Shown one piece after another: positions 1-8,846 of a stretch of DNA of 64,000 bases. The position numbers and the translations under genes were made by a program. The notes beneath the pieces were generated by a model. It did no database searches. It was given only the letters and a program-made list of their open reading frames with translations, and was not told where the DNA came from. Each line of letters opens with the position of its first letter. Position 1 is the first letter of the stretch. The stretch is from Occultella gossypii (lineage in GTDB: Bacteria; Actinomycetota; Actinomycetes; Actinomycetales; Beutenbergiaceae), in assembly GCF_019947135.1 (NCBI RefSeq), contig NZ_JAGSHT010000002.1, forward strand, positions 372,001-436,000, read 5' to 3'.

Positions 1-3000
1 CCAACCGAGCCGAGATCGCCGTCCGTGCCTTCCGCGCCGCATACGAGCTCGGCGCCCGCACGGTGGCCGTCTTTCCCTACGAGGACCGGGCCTCCGAGCA
101 CCGGCTGAAGGCAGACGAGGCCTACCTCATCGGCGAGGAGGACCACCCGGTCCGGGCCTACCTCGACATCGACGAGATCATCCGGGTCGCGAAGGAGTCC
201 AAGGCGGACGCCATCTACCCCGGGTACGGGTTCCTCTCCGAGAACCCCGAGCTGGCGCGCGCTGCCGCGGCGGCCGGGATCAGCTTTGTGGGGCCACCGG
301 CCGAGGTCCTCGAGATGGCAGGGAACAAGGTGACGGCGCTGCGCGCAGCGCGTGCGGCCGGGATCCCCGTGCTGCCCTCGAGTGAGCCCTCGGCGGATGC
401 CGACGCACTGCTCGCCGCGGCGGACGAGGTCGGTTTCCCGGTGTTCGTCAAGGCGGTCGCGGGAGGCGGCGGCCGGGGGATGCGCCGGGTCGAGACCTCC
501 GCCGACCTGCCGGAGGCGCTCGCTGCGGCGATGCGCGAGGCGGACGCCGCCTTCGGGGACCCCACCGTCTTCCTCGAGCGCGCGGTCCTGCGACCCCGGC
601 ACATCGAGGTGCAGATCCTCGCGGACGGAACCGGGGAGGTGGTGCACCTCTTCGAGCGGGACTGCTCGGTGCAGCGCCGCCACCAGAAGGTCATCGAGAT
701 GGCCCCCGCCCCGAACCTCGACCCCGAGATCCGCGCACGGCTGTGCGCGGACGCCGTGGCGTTCGCGAAGGCGATCGGGTACGTCAACGCCGGCACCGTC
801 GAGTTCCTGCTGGACACCGAGGGGGAGCGGGCCGGGGAGCACGTGTTCATCGAGATGAACCCGCGGATCCAGGTCGAGCACACCGTGACCGAGGAGGTCA
901 CGGACATCGACCTGGTGTCCGCGCAGATGCGGATCGCGGCGGGGGAGACGCTCGCCGACCTGGGCATCACCCAGGACGAGGTCCGCGTGAACGGCTTCGC
1001 CCTGCAGTGCCGGATCACCACCGAGGATCCGGGCAACGGGTTCCGCCCGGACACCGGCCGGATGACCGCGTACCGGTCGCCCGGTGGCGCGGGGGTCCGG
1101 CTGGACGGGGCGACGGCGCACGCAGGCGCGGAGATCACCGGCCACTTCGACTCGATGCTGGTGAAGCTGACCTGTCGTGGCGCGAGCTTCGCGGTCGCCA
1201 CCCGCCGGGCCCGTCGGGCGCTGGCCGAGTTCCGCATCCGGGGTGTCCGCACGAACATCCCGTTCCTGCAGGCCGTCCTCAACGACCCGGACTTCATCGA
1301 GGGACGCGTGGACACCTCGTTCATCGGGGAGCGACCAGAGCTGCTGACCCCGCGCGTCAGCGGTGACCGCGGGTCCAAGCTGCTCACCTTCCTGGCCCAC
1401 GTGACCGTGAACCGGCCCTACGGCCCCAGGCCGGAGGCACTTGGTGAACCGGCTGCGAAACTCCCGCACACCGACCTCGGCGAGGCGCCGCCGTCGGGCT
1501 CTCGTCAACAGCTCACCGAACTCGGACCCGACGCCTTCGCCCGTGCCCTACGGGCGCAGACCGCGGTCGCGGTCACGGACACCACGTTCCGGGACGCGCA
1601 CCAGTCACTGCTGGCGACGCGGGTGCGCACCATCGACCTGCTCGCGGTCGCACCGCACGTGGCCAGGACCACCCCCGGTCTGCTCTCGATCGAGGCGTGG
1701 GGCGGCGCCACCTACGACGTCGCCCTCCGGTTCCTCGGTGAGGACCCGTGGGAGCGGCTCGCCGCGCTGAGCGAGGCCGCGCCGAACATCAACCTGCAGA
1801 TGCTCCTGCGGGGACGCAACACGGTCGGCTACACCCCATACCCGACCGAGGTCACCGACGCGTTCGTGCGGGAGGCGGCCGACACCGGCATCTCGATCTT
1901 CCGGATCTTCGACGCGCTCAACGACGTGACGCAGATGACGCCCGCGATCGCTGCGGTGCGCCAGACCCCGGCGATCGCCGAGGTGGCCCTCTGCTACACG
2001 GGGAACCTCACCGACCCGGGCGAGCCGCTCTACACCCTCGACTACTACCTGCGCCTGGCCGAGCGGATCGTGGCTGCCGGGGCGCACGTGCTCGCGATCA
2101 AGGACATGGCCGGCCTGCTCCGTCCGGCCGCGGCCGCGACGCTCGTCGGTGCCCTGCGGGAGCGCTTCGACCTGCCCGTGCACCTGCACACCCATGACAC
2201 CGCGGGGGGCCAGCTCGCTACCCTGATGGCCGCGATCGGGGCCGGGGTCGACGCCGTCGACGTGGCCAGCGCCCCGATGGCCGGCACCACCAGCCAGGTG
2301 CCCGCATCGGCGCTGGTGGCCGCGCTCGAGCACACCGAGCGAGCCCCGGAGCTGGACCTGCGCGCGGTCACCGACCTGGAGCCGTACTGGGAGGCGGTCC
2401 GACGCCTGTACGCACCGTTCGAGTCCGGCCTGCGCGCGCCGACCGGTCGCGTGTACGAGCACGAGATCCCCGGCGGCCAGCTGTCCAACCTGCGCCAGCA
2501 GGCCATCGCGCTCGGGCTCGGCGACCGGTTCGAACAGATCGAGGCCATGTACGCGGCCGCGGACCGCATCCTCGGGCACCTCGTGAAGGTCACCCCGTCC
2601 TCGAAGGTCGTCGGCGACCTCGCGCTTCAGCTCGTCGCCACCGGCGCGGACCCGCAGGCCTTCGAGGCCGAGCCGGGCCGGTTCGACCTTCCGGACTCGG
2701 TGGTCGCGTTCCTGCACGGCGAGCTTGGCGACCCGCCCGGCGGCTGGCCCGAACCGTTCCGCACGAAGGCCCTCGCCGGACGCGGACCCAAGCGCGAGCT
2801 GACCCCGCTGACCGAGTCCGACCGCACCGAGCTCGCCGCCGACTCCGCGCGCCGGCGCACCCGCCTGAGCGAGCTGCTGTTCCCTGGGCCGGCGAAGGAC
2901 TTCGCGAAGAGCCGGTCCGAGTTCGGGGACATCTCCGTGATCCGCACCTCGGACTACCTCTACGGCCTGGACTCGGCGAGCGAGTTCGAGGTCACGATGG

Positions 3001-3377
3001 AGCGAGGAGTCCGACTGCTCGTCGGCCTGGAGGCCGTGTCCGAGCCGGACGAGCGCGGCATCCGCACCGTGATGACCACGTTGAACAACCACCTGCGGCC
3101 CGTGCAGGTGCGCGACGAGGCCGCCGAGGTCACCGCGATCTCGGCGGAGAAGGCCGACCCGAACGCCCCCGGGCACGTCGCAGCCCCGTTCGCGGGGTCC
3201 GTCACGCCCATCGTGGCCGAGGGGGACGCGGTGGAGATCGGGCAGACGGTCGCGACCATCGAGGCCATGAAGATGGAGGCCGCCATCACCGCGGCGGTCG
3301 CCGGGACCGTGCGCCGGGTGCCGAGCCCCACCGCGCGTCAGGTGGACGGTGGCGACCTCGTGATGGTCATCGCCTGA
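1..3377 (+). CDS. pyc: Pyruvate carboxylase, single-chain, 5' end cut by window edge
   Basis: Biotin- and ATP-dependent carboxylation of pyruvate to oxaloacetate, a cytoplasmic anaplerotic enzyme. The frame is open from base 3, where the visible protein begins with the NRAEIAVRAFRAA segment of biotin carboxylase. Only about ten N-terminal residues are therefore missing, and the GTG at 63 is internal. Order of domains over 1124 visible residues: biotin carboxylase with ATP-grasp loop AGGGGRGMR near residue 153; carboxyltransferase from about residue 525 (DTTFRDAHQS), with the carboxylated lysine in IKDMAG (base ~2098) and the metal-binding HLHTHD (base ~2180); conserved PYC domain; and a C-terminal biotinyl domain with AMKM, whose biotinylated Lys codon is 3270-3272. 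The length fits full pyruvate carboxylases. The next gene is convergent. The identification is secure. Confidence 0.97.
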   Translation, partial: NRAEIAVRAFRAAYELGARTVAVFPYEDRASEHRLKADEAYLIGEEDHPVRAYLDIDEIIRVAKESKADAIYPGYGFLSENPELARAAAAAGISFVGPPAEVLEMAGNKVTALRAARAAGIPVLPSSEPSADADALLAAADEVGFPVFVKAVAGGGGRGMRRVETSADLPEALAAAMREADAAFGDPTVFLERAVLRPRHIEVQILADGTGEVVHLFERDCSVQRRHQKVIEMAPAPNLDPEIRARLCADAVAFAKAIGYVNAGTVEFLLDTEGERAGEHVFIEMNPRIQVEHTVTEEVTDIDLVSAQMRIAAGETLADLGITQDEVRVNGFALQCRITTEDPGNGFRPDTGRMTAYRSPGGAGVRLDGATAHAGAEITGHFDSMLVKLTCRGASFAVATRRARRALAEFRIRGVRTNIPFLQAVLNDPDFIEGRVDTSFIGERPELLTPRVSGDRGSKLLTFLAHVTVNRPYGPRPEALGEPAAKLPHTDLGEAPPSGSRQQLTELGPDAFARALRAQTAVAVTDTTFRDAHQSLLATRVRTIDLLAVAPHVARTTPGLLSIEAWGGATYDVALRFLGEDPWERLAALSEAAPNINLQMLLRGRNTVGYTPYPTEVTDAFVREAADTGISIFRIFDALNDVTQMTPAIAAVRQTPAIAEVALCYTGNLTDPGEPLYTLDYYLRLAERIVAAGAHVLAIKDMAGLLRPAAAATLVGALRERFDLPVHLHTHDTAGGQLATLMAAIGAGVDAVDVASAPMAGTTSQVPASALVAALEHTERAPELDLRAVTDLEPYWEAVRRLYAPFESGLRAPTGRVYEHEIPGGQLSNLRQQAIALGLGDRFEQIEAMYAAADRILGHLVKVTPSSKVVGDLALQLVATGADPQAFEAEPGRFDLPDSVVAFLHGELGDPPGGWPEPFRTKALAGRGPKRELTPLTESDRTELAADSARRRTRLSELLFPGPAKDFAKSRSEFGDISVIRTSDYLYGLDSASEFEVTMERGVRLLVGLEAVSEPDERGIRTVMTTLNNHLRPVQVRDEAAEVTAISAEKADPNAPGHVAAPFAGSVTPIVAEGDAVEIGQTVATIEAMKMEAAITAAVAGTVRRVPSPTARQVDGGDLVMVIA

Positions 3378-3389
3378 GTCCCTCGCGCG

Positions 3390-3409
3390 GCCGCCGGCCC
3401 TGAGGCGGC
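3390..3409. terminator. Possible bidirectional terminator hairpin
   Basis: GCCGCC and GGCGGC (6-bp arms, 8-nt loop) lie in the 45-bp gap between the convergent pyc and methyltransferase genes. There is no U-tract, so this is only a candidate, supported mainly by its position. Confidence 0.3.
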
Positions 3410-3422
3410 TCCTCGCCGGGGC

Positions 3423-4196
3423 TCAGTCCGTCCGTTCGGGCTTGCGTGCCTCGATCAGGAACCGGGTCGGGTGGCAGACGAAGGAGCCGGTCGCCAGGAT
3501 CCGGTCGTGGACGGCGCGCAGCTGCGGCCGGAACCGCTCCACGCTGAAGTCCGGAACGGTCCAGACGACCTTGCGCAGGAACACGACCACGGCCGCCACA
3601 TCGAAGAACGCCATGGTCAGCGACGCCTCGCGCAGATCGACGACGTCCAGGCCGGCCGCCTCGGCGGCCGCGACCGCGTCGGCGGGGAACCGGCCGCTGG
3701 GCTGCAGGTGTTCGCCGAGCATGGCCCGGGACATCTCGATGTTCGAGCCCGGTCCGACCTCCTGGGCGAGGAACGTCCCGGCCGGGGCGAGCACCCGGCC
3801 GATCTCCGGCCAGGGCGTGACCACCGGCAGCCGCGCCGTGACCAGGTCGAAGGAGGCGTCGGCGAAGGGCAGTGGGCCGGCATCAGGCGCTTCGAGTACC
3901 TCCGCCCCGAGTGGCCCGAGTACGCGCCTCGCGATCGGAAGGTTCGGCGCCCAGGACTCCGTCGCCCTCAGCACCGGCGGCGGGCTCGTGATCGTGGCGA
4001 GCACCTCACCGCCCCCGGTCTGCAGATCCAGGGCGGCGTGCGAGTGTGCCATCCGCTCCGAGAGCAGCCGGGCGTACCCCCATGGCGGGCGCTCCTCGGT
4101 GGCCCGCCCGGCGAACCAGGAGAAGTCCCACCCGGCGACGTCGACGGACTCGCCCTCGGCGAGGAGTTCTTCGAAGGACGGCGGGGTGGTGGTCAT
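3423..4196 (-). CDS. Class I SAM-dependent methyltransferase
   Basis: The 257-residue protein has a Rossmann-type methyltransferase core. Motif I is degenerate: ALDLQTGGGE at residues 55-64, in place of the usual acidic-x-GxGxG. A motif II/III region around residues 98-125 contains LPFADASFDLVTARL. The C-terminal half carries FxVERFRPQL and HPTRFLIEARKP. The substrate cannot be told from sequence. It is convergent with pyc and lies downstream of the DeoR-type regulator on the same strand, 119 bp away. That gap has only short GC hairpins, so co-transcription is possible but unproven. The start is the ATG at 4196 in the MTTTPPSFEELL context. Confidence 0.8.
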   Translation of the reverse strand: MTTTPPSFEELLAEGESVDVAGWDFSWFAGRATEERPPWGYARLLSERMAHSHAALDLQTGGGEVLATITSPPPVLRATESWAPNLPIARRVLGPLGAEVLEAPDAGPLPFADASFDLVTARLPVVTPWPEIGRVLAPAGTFLAQEVGPGSNIEMSRAMLGEHLQPSGRFPADAVAAAEAAGLDVVDLREASLTMAFFDVAAVVVFLRKVVWTVPDFSVERFRPQLRAVHDRILATGSFVCHPTRFLIEARKPERTD

Positions 4197-4315
4197 GCAG
4201 GCCAGCCTGCCCAGGGCGCCGCCCGCCCGACAAGGGCTTTAACCCACACCCTGGGGTGCGGTGCCGACCGGCCGAGTGGTGCGACCGGGCCGTGCCGGCC
4301 CGCGGCGACGGTGGC

Positions 4316-5098
4316 TCAGCACAGGATGACGGCGATGCCGGCCGCCTCGAACGCGGCGACCAGCCCGGGGTCCGCGTCGGTGTCGGTGATCAGGGTGTGC
4401 ACCGCGGTCGTCGGCAGGATCCGGGCGAACGCGCTCCGCCCGAGTTTCGTGGAGTCGGCCACGACCAGGACCCGGTCGGCCCGCTCGGCGAGGGCGGCGT
4501 TCGTGCTCGCCTCGCCCTCGTCGGTAGCGCTGGCACCGCCCTCGGGGTCGAAGGCGTCCACCCCGAGGAAGAGCAGGTCGAGGCTCACCTGCCCGAGGAG
4601 CAGTCCTGCCAGCGGTCCGGTCAGTTCGTAGCTGTGCGGGCGGACCACGCCCCCGGTGACCACCACCCGCAGGTGGGAGCGGACGGCCAGCTCGTTGGCG
4701 ATGTTGACGGCGTTCGTCACGATGACCAGGGGATTGGTGCCGCCGCCCTGCAGACCCGGCTGCACCGCGATCTCCCGGGCCACCTCCGTCGTCGTGGTAC
4801 CGCCGTTGAGCCCGACGACCTGACCGGCAACCACGAGCTCCGCAGCCGCCCGGGCGATACGTTCCTTCTGGTCGCCCTGCCTGGCGGCGCGGTAGCGCAG
4901 CGGCAGGTCGGCCGATCCCGGAGCGACGGCGGCGCCACCCCGGGTCCGGGTGATCAGCTGTTGCTGGGCGAGTGCGTCGAGATCGCGGCGGGCCGTCGCG
5001 GGCGAGATCTCCAGTTCCCGGGTGATGTCCTCGATGCGTACGTGCCCGCGCTGTACGACCAGCTCGAGCAGTGAGCCGAGCCGTTGGTGTCGATCCAT
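4316..5098 (-). CDS. DeoR/GlpR-family sugar-phosphate-responsive repressor
   Basis: 260 residues when started at the ATG at 5098, which has GGAGG six bases upstream; a longer in-frame start at 5152 lacks this. The N-terminal DeoR helix-turn-helix (about residues 3-58) shows LELVVQRGHVRIEDI and SPATARRDLDALA. The C-terminal DeoRC sensor domain (about 75-235) contains LNGGTTTTEVAREI and FLGVDAFDPEGG, the phosphosugar-binding fold of the family. It is transcribed away from the sugar isomerase-kinase-aldolase genes and is most simply their local repressor, released by a sugar phosphate of that route. The effector is not known from sequence. Confidence 0.88.
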   Translation of the reverse strand: MDRHQRLGSLLELVVQRGHVRIEDITRELEISPATARRDLDALAQQQLITRTRGGAAVAPGSADLPLRYRAARQGDQKERIARAAAELVVAGQVVGLNGGTTTTEVAREIAVQPGLQGGGTNPLVIVTNAVNIANELAVRSHLRVVVTGGVVRPHSYELTGPLAGLLLGQVSLDLLFLGVDAFDPEGGASATDEGEASTNAALAERADRVLVVADSTKLGRSAFARILPTTAVHTLITDTDADPGLVAAFEAAGIAVILC

Positions 5099-5163
5099 GC
5101 GCGCGTCCTCCGTCGGTTCGAGGCTCGGTGCCGAGCACCCTGCTCGGAACATGGCCCAATCAT

Positions 5164-5204
5164 GTCAGCCGTCTGACGGTTCGTGAGTGGTCAGCCCGTA
5201 TAGT
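5164..5204 (+). promoter_or_regulatory. Candidate operator and -10 element in the DeoR/SIS divergent gap
   Basis: The 147-bp divergent gap holds an inverted repeat GTCAG-CCGT-CTGAC (5164-5177) and, further toward the isomerase gene, a TATAGT hexamer (5199-5204) about 42 bases before its ATG. The hexamer suits a -10 box and the inverted repeat could be a repressor site. No good -35 box is visible. Confidence 0.35.
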
Positions 5205-5245
5205 CGTCACATTACGTCATCCCAACTTCGAGCAGAGGACCACAC

Positions 5246-6136
5246 ATGAACCGCACGGCGATCGAGGTAGCGTCCCAACCCGGCACCTGGCGCGAAGCAC
5301 TGGCGTTGCACGCTTCCGGGCTTCGCGGCCTTCCTGCGGCGGGGGAGCGGGTCGCCGTGATCGGCTGCGGGACGTCGTGGTTCATGGCCCAGTCCTATGC
5401 GGTGCTGCGCGAGCAGGCCGGCCAGGGTGAGACCGACGCGTTCACCGCCACCGAGTTCCCGGCCGGACGTGCCTACGACCGGATCGTCACGATCTCCAGG
5501 TCCGGCACCACGACCGAGATCGTCGACCTGCTCGCCGGCTCCGCCGGGCCGTCGGTCCTCATCACCGCGGTGGCCGGCGGCCCTGCCGCGGCCAACGCCG
5601 ACCACGAGATCGTGCTCGACTTCGCCGATGAGGAGTCGGTGGTGCAGACGCGCTTCGCCACGACCGCCCTGCTGCTGCTGCGGGCGAGCGTCGTCGGTAC
5701 CGGTGCACTCGACACGGTGCCCGAGGCCGCGGATGCCGCCCTTGCCCAGGACCTCCCGCAGGCCTGGGTCGACGCGGACCAGGTCACGTTCCTCGGCACC
5801 GGCTGGACCATCGGGCTCGCCCATGAGGCGGCGCTGAAGATGCGCGAGTCGAGCCAGTTCTGGACCGAGTCCTACCCGGCCATGGAGTACCGGCACGGCC
5901 CGATCGCGATCGCGCAGCCCGGGCGGCTGGTCTGGGTGTTCGGGCCGACCCCGGCCGGCCTGGCCGACGATGTCGCCGCCACCGGCGCGACCCTCGTCTC
6001 CAGCGACCTCGACCCGCTCGCGCAGCTGGTCGTGTTGCACCGCCTCGCCGTCGCCCGTGCCGAGGCCCGGGGCCTCGACGCGGACACGCCGCGCAACCTG
6101 ACCCGCTCGGTGATCCTCGACCCCGGTGCCCACTGA
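5246..6136 (+). CDS. agaS: SIS-domain sugar-phosphate isomerase/deaminase (AgaS-like)
   Basis: 296 residues with two SIS domains, as in the isomerase half of GlmS and in AgaS. Phosphosugar-binding motifs are GCGTSW at 40-45 and SRSGTTTE at 84-91. The conserved MEYRHGP is at 213-219, with likely catalytic Glu214 and His217. AgaS-type enzymes convert galactosamine-6-phosphate to tagatose-6-phosphate plus ammonia; a glucosamine-type or fructosamine-type substrate is an alternative. It is the first gene of a run with the ROK kinase (2-bp gap), PfkB kinase and aldolase, all on the plus strand and opposite the DeoR regulator. The context favours the galactosamine/tagatose reading over glucosamine, but the motifs alone do not decide. 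Confidence 0.82.
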   Translation: MNRTAIEVASQPGTWREALALHASGLRGLPAAGERVAVIGCGTSWFMAQSYAVLREQAGQGETDAFTATEFPAGRAYDRIVTISRSGTTTEIVDLLAGSAGPSVLITAVAGGPAAANADHEIVLDFADEESVVQTRFATTALLLLRASVVGTGALDTVPEAADAALAQDLPQAWVDADQVTFLGTGWTIGLAHEAALKMRESSQFWTESYPAMEYRHGPIAIAQPGRLVWVFGPTPAGLADDVAATGATLVSSDLDPLAQLVVLHRLAVARAEARGLDADTPRNLTRSVILDPGAH

Positions 6137-6138
6137 GC

Positions 6139-7026
6139 ATGCCCGCGCATGCCGTCGGAGTGGACGTCGGCGGGACCACCATCAAGGCGGGACGGGTCGA
6201 CGCCGCGGGAAGGCTCACCGACCCGCGGCGGGTGCCGACCCCCCGCGACGTGACCCGGCTGGTCGAGGTGATCGCCGCCCAGGTGCGTGAGCTCGCCCAG
6301 CCGGGCGACGCCGTCGGCGTGGTCGTGCCCGGCATCGTCGATGAGGCGAGCGGCACGGCGGTCCTCTCGGTGAACCTGGGCTGGCGCGACGTCCCGCTGC
6401 GAGAGCTGCTCGTCAACGCGCTCGGCCGCGATGTGGCCTTCGGCCACGACGTGCGGGCCGGCGCCCTGGCCGCGTCCGTGTGGGACGCGGGTGGGGACCT
6501 CCTCTTCGTACCGGTGGGCACCGGCATCGCGGCCGCGCTGGTGCTCGATGGCCGGGTCCGCGGCACCGGATGGGCGGGTGAGATCGGCATGCTGACCGTC
6601 TCCGACCCCGACGGCGGCGCTCCGGTCGTGTTGGAGGCCGTCGCCTCCGCGTCCGCGATCGCGAGGCGGTACGCGGCGCGCACCGGCGTCGCCGTGACCG
6701 GCGCGGACGCGGTGGTCGAGGCGGCGGTGGCGGGCGATGCCGACGCGGCCGCCGTCATCGCCGAGGGCATGGATGCCCTGGGCCTGGCGCTGGCCGATTC
6801 CGTCGCGCTGCTCGGGCCGGTCCGGGTCGTCCTCGGCGGCGGCCTGGCCGGCGGCGGCGAGGCGGTCCTCGGGCCGTTGCGCACCTCGATGGCGCGAAGA
6901 CTCGGTGAGCGTCCCGCGCCGGAGGTTTTTGCGGCTACGCTCGGACCTTGGGCAGGGTGTCTCGGGGCAGGGGCACTCGCCATGGGCCTGTCGACGACGG
7001 GGGCCGAGAAGGGAGTGGGGTCATGA
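6139..7026 (+). CDS. ROK-family sugar kinase lacking the usual zinc cluster
   Basis: 295 residues. The N-terminal phosphate loop DVGGTTIK is at residues 9-16, and a GHD motif carrying the catalytic Asp follows. Family members phosphorylate hexoses or N-acetyl amino sugars, so this may produce the hexosamine phosphate used by the neighbouring isomerase. The usual GEIGH and CxCGxxGCxE zinc site is absent: the protein reads GEIGMLTV followed by SDPDGGAPVVLEAV, with no cysteines. The gene ends in an ATGA overlap with the PfkB gene, which indicates translational coupling. Confidence 0.82.
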   Translation: MPAHAVGVDVGGTTIKAGRVDAAGRLTDPRRVPTPRDVTRLVEVIAAQVRELAQPGDAVGVVVPGIVDEASGTAVLSVNLGWRDVPLRELLVNALGRDVAFGHDVRAGALAASVWDAGGDLLFVPVGTGIAAALVLDGRVRGTGWAGEIGMLTVSDPDGGAPVVLEAVASASAIARRYAARTGVAVTGADAVVEAAVAGDADAAAVIAEGMDALGLALADSVALLGPVRVVLGGGLAGGGEAVLGPLRTSMARRLGERPAPEVFAATLGPWAGCLGAGALAMGLSTTGAEKGVGS

Positions 7027-7979
7027 TCCTGACTGTCACTGCCAACCCTGCGCTCGACGTCACCTACCGCACACCGGCGCTGCGGCCCGGCGAGAGCCAT
7101 CGCGTCGGCGTCGTGGGCCGGTCCGCCGGTGGCAAGGGCATCAACGTCGCACGGGTGCTGCACGCCCTCGGAGAGGACCCCGTCTGCCTCGGCTTCCTCG
7201 GCGGGACCACCGGCGCGGTGATCAGTGACCTGCTCGCCCGCGCCGGCATCCGGCAGGAGTTCCTGCCGGTCGAGGGACTGACCCGGACCACGGTGACGGT
7301 CGTCGACGACGCCGGCGCCACCGTGCTGAACGAGCCCGGACCGGAGGTCTCCGCGGCCGACTGGCGGGCCCTGGCGGACGTGGCCCTCACGCTGCTGAGC
7401 CCAGGCGACGTACTCGTGATCAGCGGTTCGACCCCGCCCGGCACCCCGCCGGACGCCGTGCCATCCCTGGTGCGGGACGCCGTCGGGCAGGACGTCCGGG
7501 TCGTGGTCGACACCTCCGGGCCGACGCTGCTCGCCGCCGCCGAGGCCGGTGCACATGTGCTCAAGCCGAACGCAGAGGAGCTTCGTGCCGCGACCCGGAT
7601 CGCCGACGTGCACGACGCCGCCGATGCTCTGCTGGACCGCGGCGCAGGCCTCGTGGTGGTCTCGCTCGGCGAACACGGCGTCCTCGCCGTCGGCGGAGCC
7701 GGGCAGGAGCGGCGGACCTGGACCGCCGCGGCCCCCGAGGTCCTGACCGGCAATCCGACCGGCGCCGGGGATGCGGCCGTGGCCGCGATCGCCCGGGCAC
7801 TCGACACAGGTCTCCCGGGCACCGGCAGCGAGGCGGCCCTCGTCGCCCGTAGACTGCACGACGTCGTCGCGCTCTCCGGGGCCGCAGTCGTCGCCCCGGT
7901 GGCCGGTGACTTCGACGTTCCCACCTATCAGCGCTTGCTTGCTCGGACCGAAGTGAAGGAAAGCCATGCCACTCGTTGA
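7023..7979 (+). CDS. PfkB-family 1-phosphofructokinase / tagatose-6-phosphate kinase
   Basis: 318 residues from the ATG at 7023, which overlaps the ROK stop codon and begins MILTVTANPALDV, the standard N-terminus of the FruK/LacC branch. The upstream in-frame extension to 6948 is inside the ROK gene and is rejected. The substrate-binding GGKGINVARVL motif is at about residues 36-46, KPNAEEL lies mid-protein, and the ATP/catalytic GAGDA motif is at base ~7765. It phosphorylates a ketohexose monophosphate to the bisphosphate. Next to a class II aldolase and an AgaS-like enzyme, tagatose-6-phosphate is the likely substrate; fructose-1-phosphate is the alternative. Its 3' end overlaps the aldolase gene by 14 bp. 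Confidence 0.87.
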   Translation: MILTVTANPALDVTYRTPALRPGESHRVGVVGRSAGGKGINVARVLHALGEDPVCLGFLGGTTGAVISDLLARAGIRQEFLPVEGLTRTTVTVVDDAGATVLNEPGPEVSAADWRALADVALTLLSPGDVLVISGSTPPGTPPDAVPSLVRDAVGQDVRVVVDTSGPTLLAAAEAGAHVLKPNAEELRAATRIADVHDAADALLDRGAGLVVVSLGEHGVLAVGGAGQERRTWTAAAPEVLTGNPTGAGDAAVAAIARALDTGLPGTGSEAALVARRLHDVVALSGAAVVAPVAGDFDVPTYQRLLARTEVKESHATR

Positions 7980-8823
7980 TCTGGTCAGCGTCGCAGATCT
8001 CTGCCGTGTGGAACGCTCAGGACTTGGAGCGTTCAATGTTGTGCATCTGGACCATGCCGAGGCCTTTGTGGAGGCTGCTGCGGGCGCGGGCCGGCCGATC
8101 GTTCTCCAGATCAGCCAGAACGCGGTGAAGTACCACGGCGCGCTCGCCCCCATCGGGGCCGGCGTGCTCGCGGTGGCCCGGGCTGCCGACGTTCCGGTGG
8201 TCGTGCACCTCGATCACGCGGAGGACGTGGCCCTGGTCCAGGACGCGATCAACCTCGGCTTCACCTCGGTGATGTATGACGGGTCGAAGCTGCCGGACGA
8301 CCTGAACCGGGCCACCACCCGCGCGGTGGTGGAGCACGCGCACGCCCGTGGGGTCTCCGTGGAGGCCGAGCTCGGTGAGGTCGGCGGCAAGAACGGCGTC
8401 CACGACCCGTCCGCACGCACAGACCCCGACGAGGCCGCGGAGTTCGTGGCGGCGACCGGCGTGGACCTGCTCGCCGTGGCCGTCGGGTCCTCGCACGCGA
8501 TGACCACCCGCGGCGCCCAGCTCGACCTCGACCTGATCGGGGCGATCGCGGCGCGCGTGTCCGTGCCCCTGGTGCTGCACGGCTCGTCCGGTGTGAGCGA
8601 CGAGGGCATGCGGGATGCGATCGCGGCAGGTATGACCAAGATCAACGTGGCCACCCACCTGAACAAGATCTTCACCACGAGTGTGCGGGACTACCTGATC
8701 GAGAACATGGAGGTCGTGGACACCCGCAAATGGTTCCAGGCAGGCAACGACGCCATGGCCGCCGAGGTGACCCGGCTGCTCGAGTGGTACGCGGCCCCGG
8801 CCCCGGCGCCGGTGCGCCTCTGA
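7966..8823 (+). CDS. Class II ketose-bisphosphate aldolase (GatY/KbaY-like)
   Basis: 285 residues. Zn-dependent aldol cleavage of a ketohexose-1,6-bisphosphate to DHAP and glyceraldehyde-3-phosphate. Visible features: HLDHAE at 81-86 (catalytic Asp83, zinc His84), YDGSK at 104-108, a SVEAELGEVGG loop at 131-141, zinc ligands His177 (SSHAM) and His205 (VLHGSSG), and phosphate-binding TKINVAT at 224-230. The length and the SxEAELGxVGG motif match the tagatose/fructose-bisphosphate aldolase group. It is the last gene of the isomerase-kinase-kinase-aldolase run and overlaps the kinase gene by 14 bp. Confidence 0.9.
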   Translation: MPLVDLVSVADLCRVERSGLGAFNVVHLDHAEAFVEAAAGAGRPIVLQISQNAVKYHGALAPIGAGVLAVARAADVPVVVHLDHAEDVALVQDAINLGFTSVMYDGSKLPDDLNRATTRAVVEHAHARGVSVEAELGEVGGKNGVHDPSARTDPDEAAEFVAATGVDLLAVAVGSSHAMTTRGAQLDLDLIGAIAARVSVPLVLHGSSGVSDEGMRDAIAAGMTKINVATHLNKIFTTSVRDYLIENMEVVDTRKWFQAGNDAMAAEVTRLLEWYAAPAPAPVRL

Positions 8824-8846
8824 TCGGTCCCGACTAGGCTCGCTGG

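Noticed and set aside
1605-3176. 523-codon minus-strand frame inside pyc
   Set aside because: It mirrors the carboxyltransferase and biotinyl domains; no motif, arginine/glycine-rich.
5784-8153. 789-codon open frame on the minus strand over the sugar operon
   Set aside because: Composition is Ser/Arg/Pro/Gly-rich with no domain, and four well-supported genes lie on the plus strand. Typical shadow frame of GC-rich DNA.
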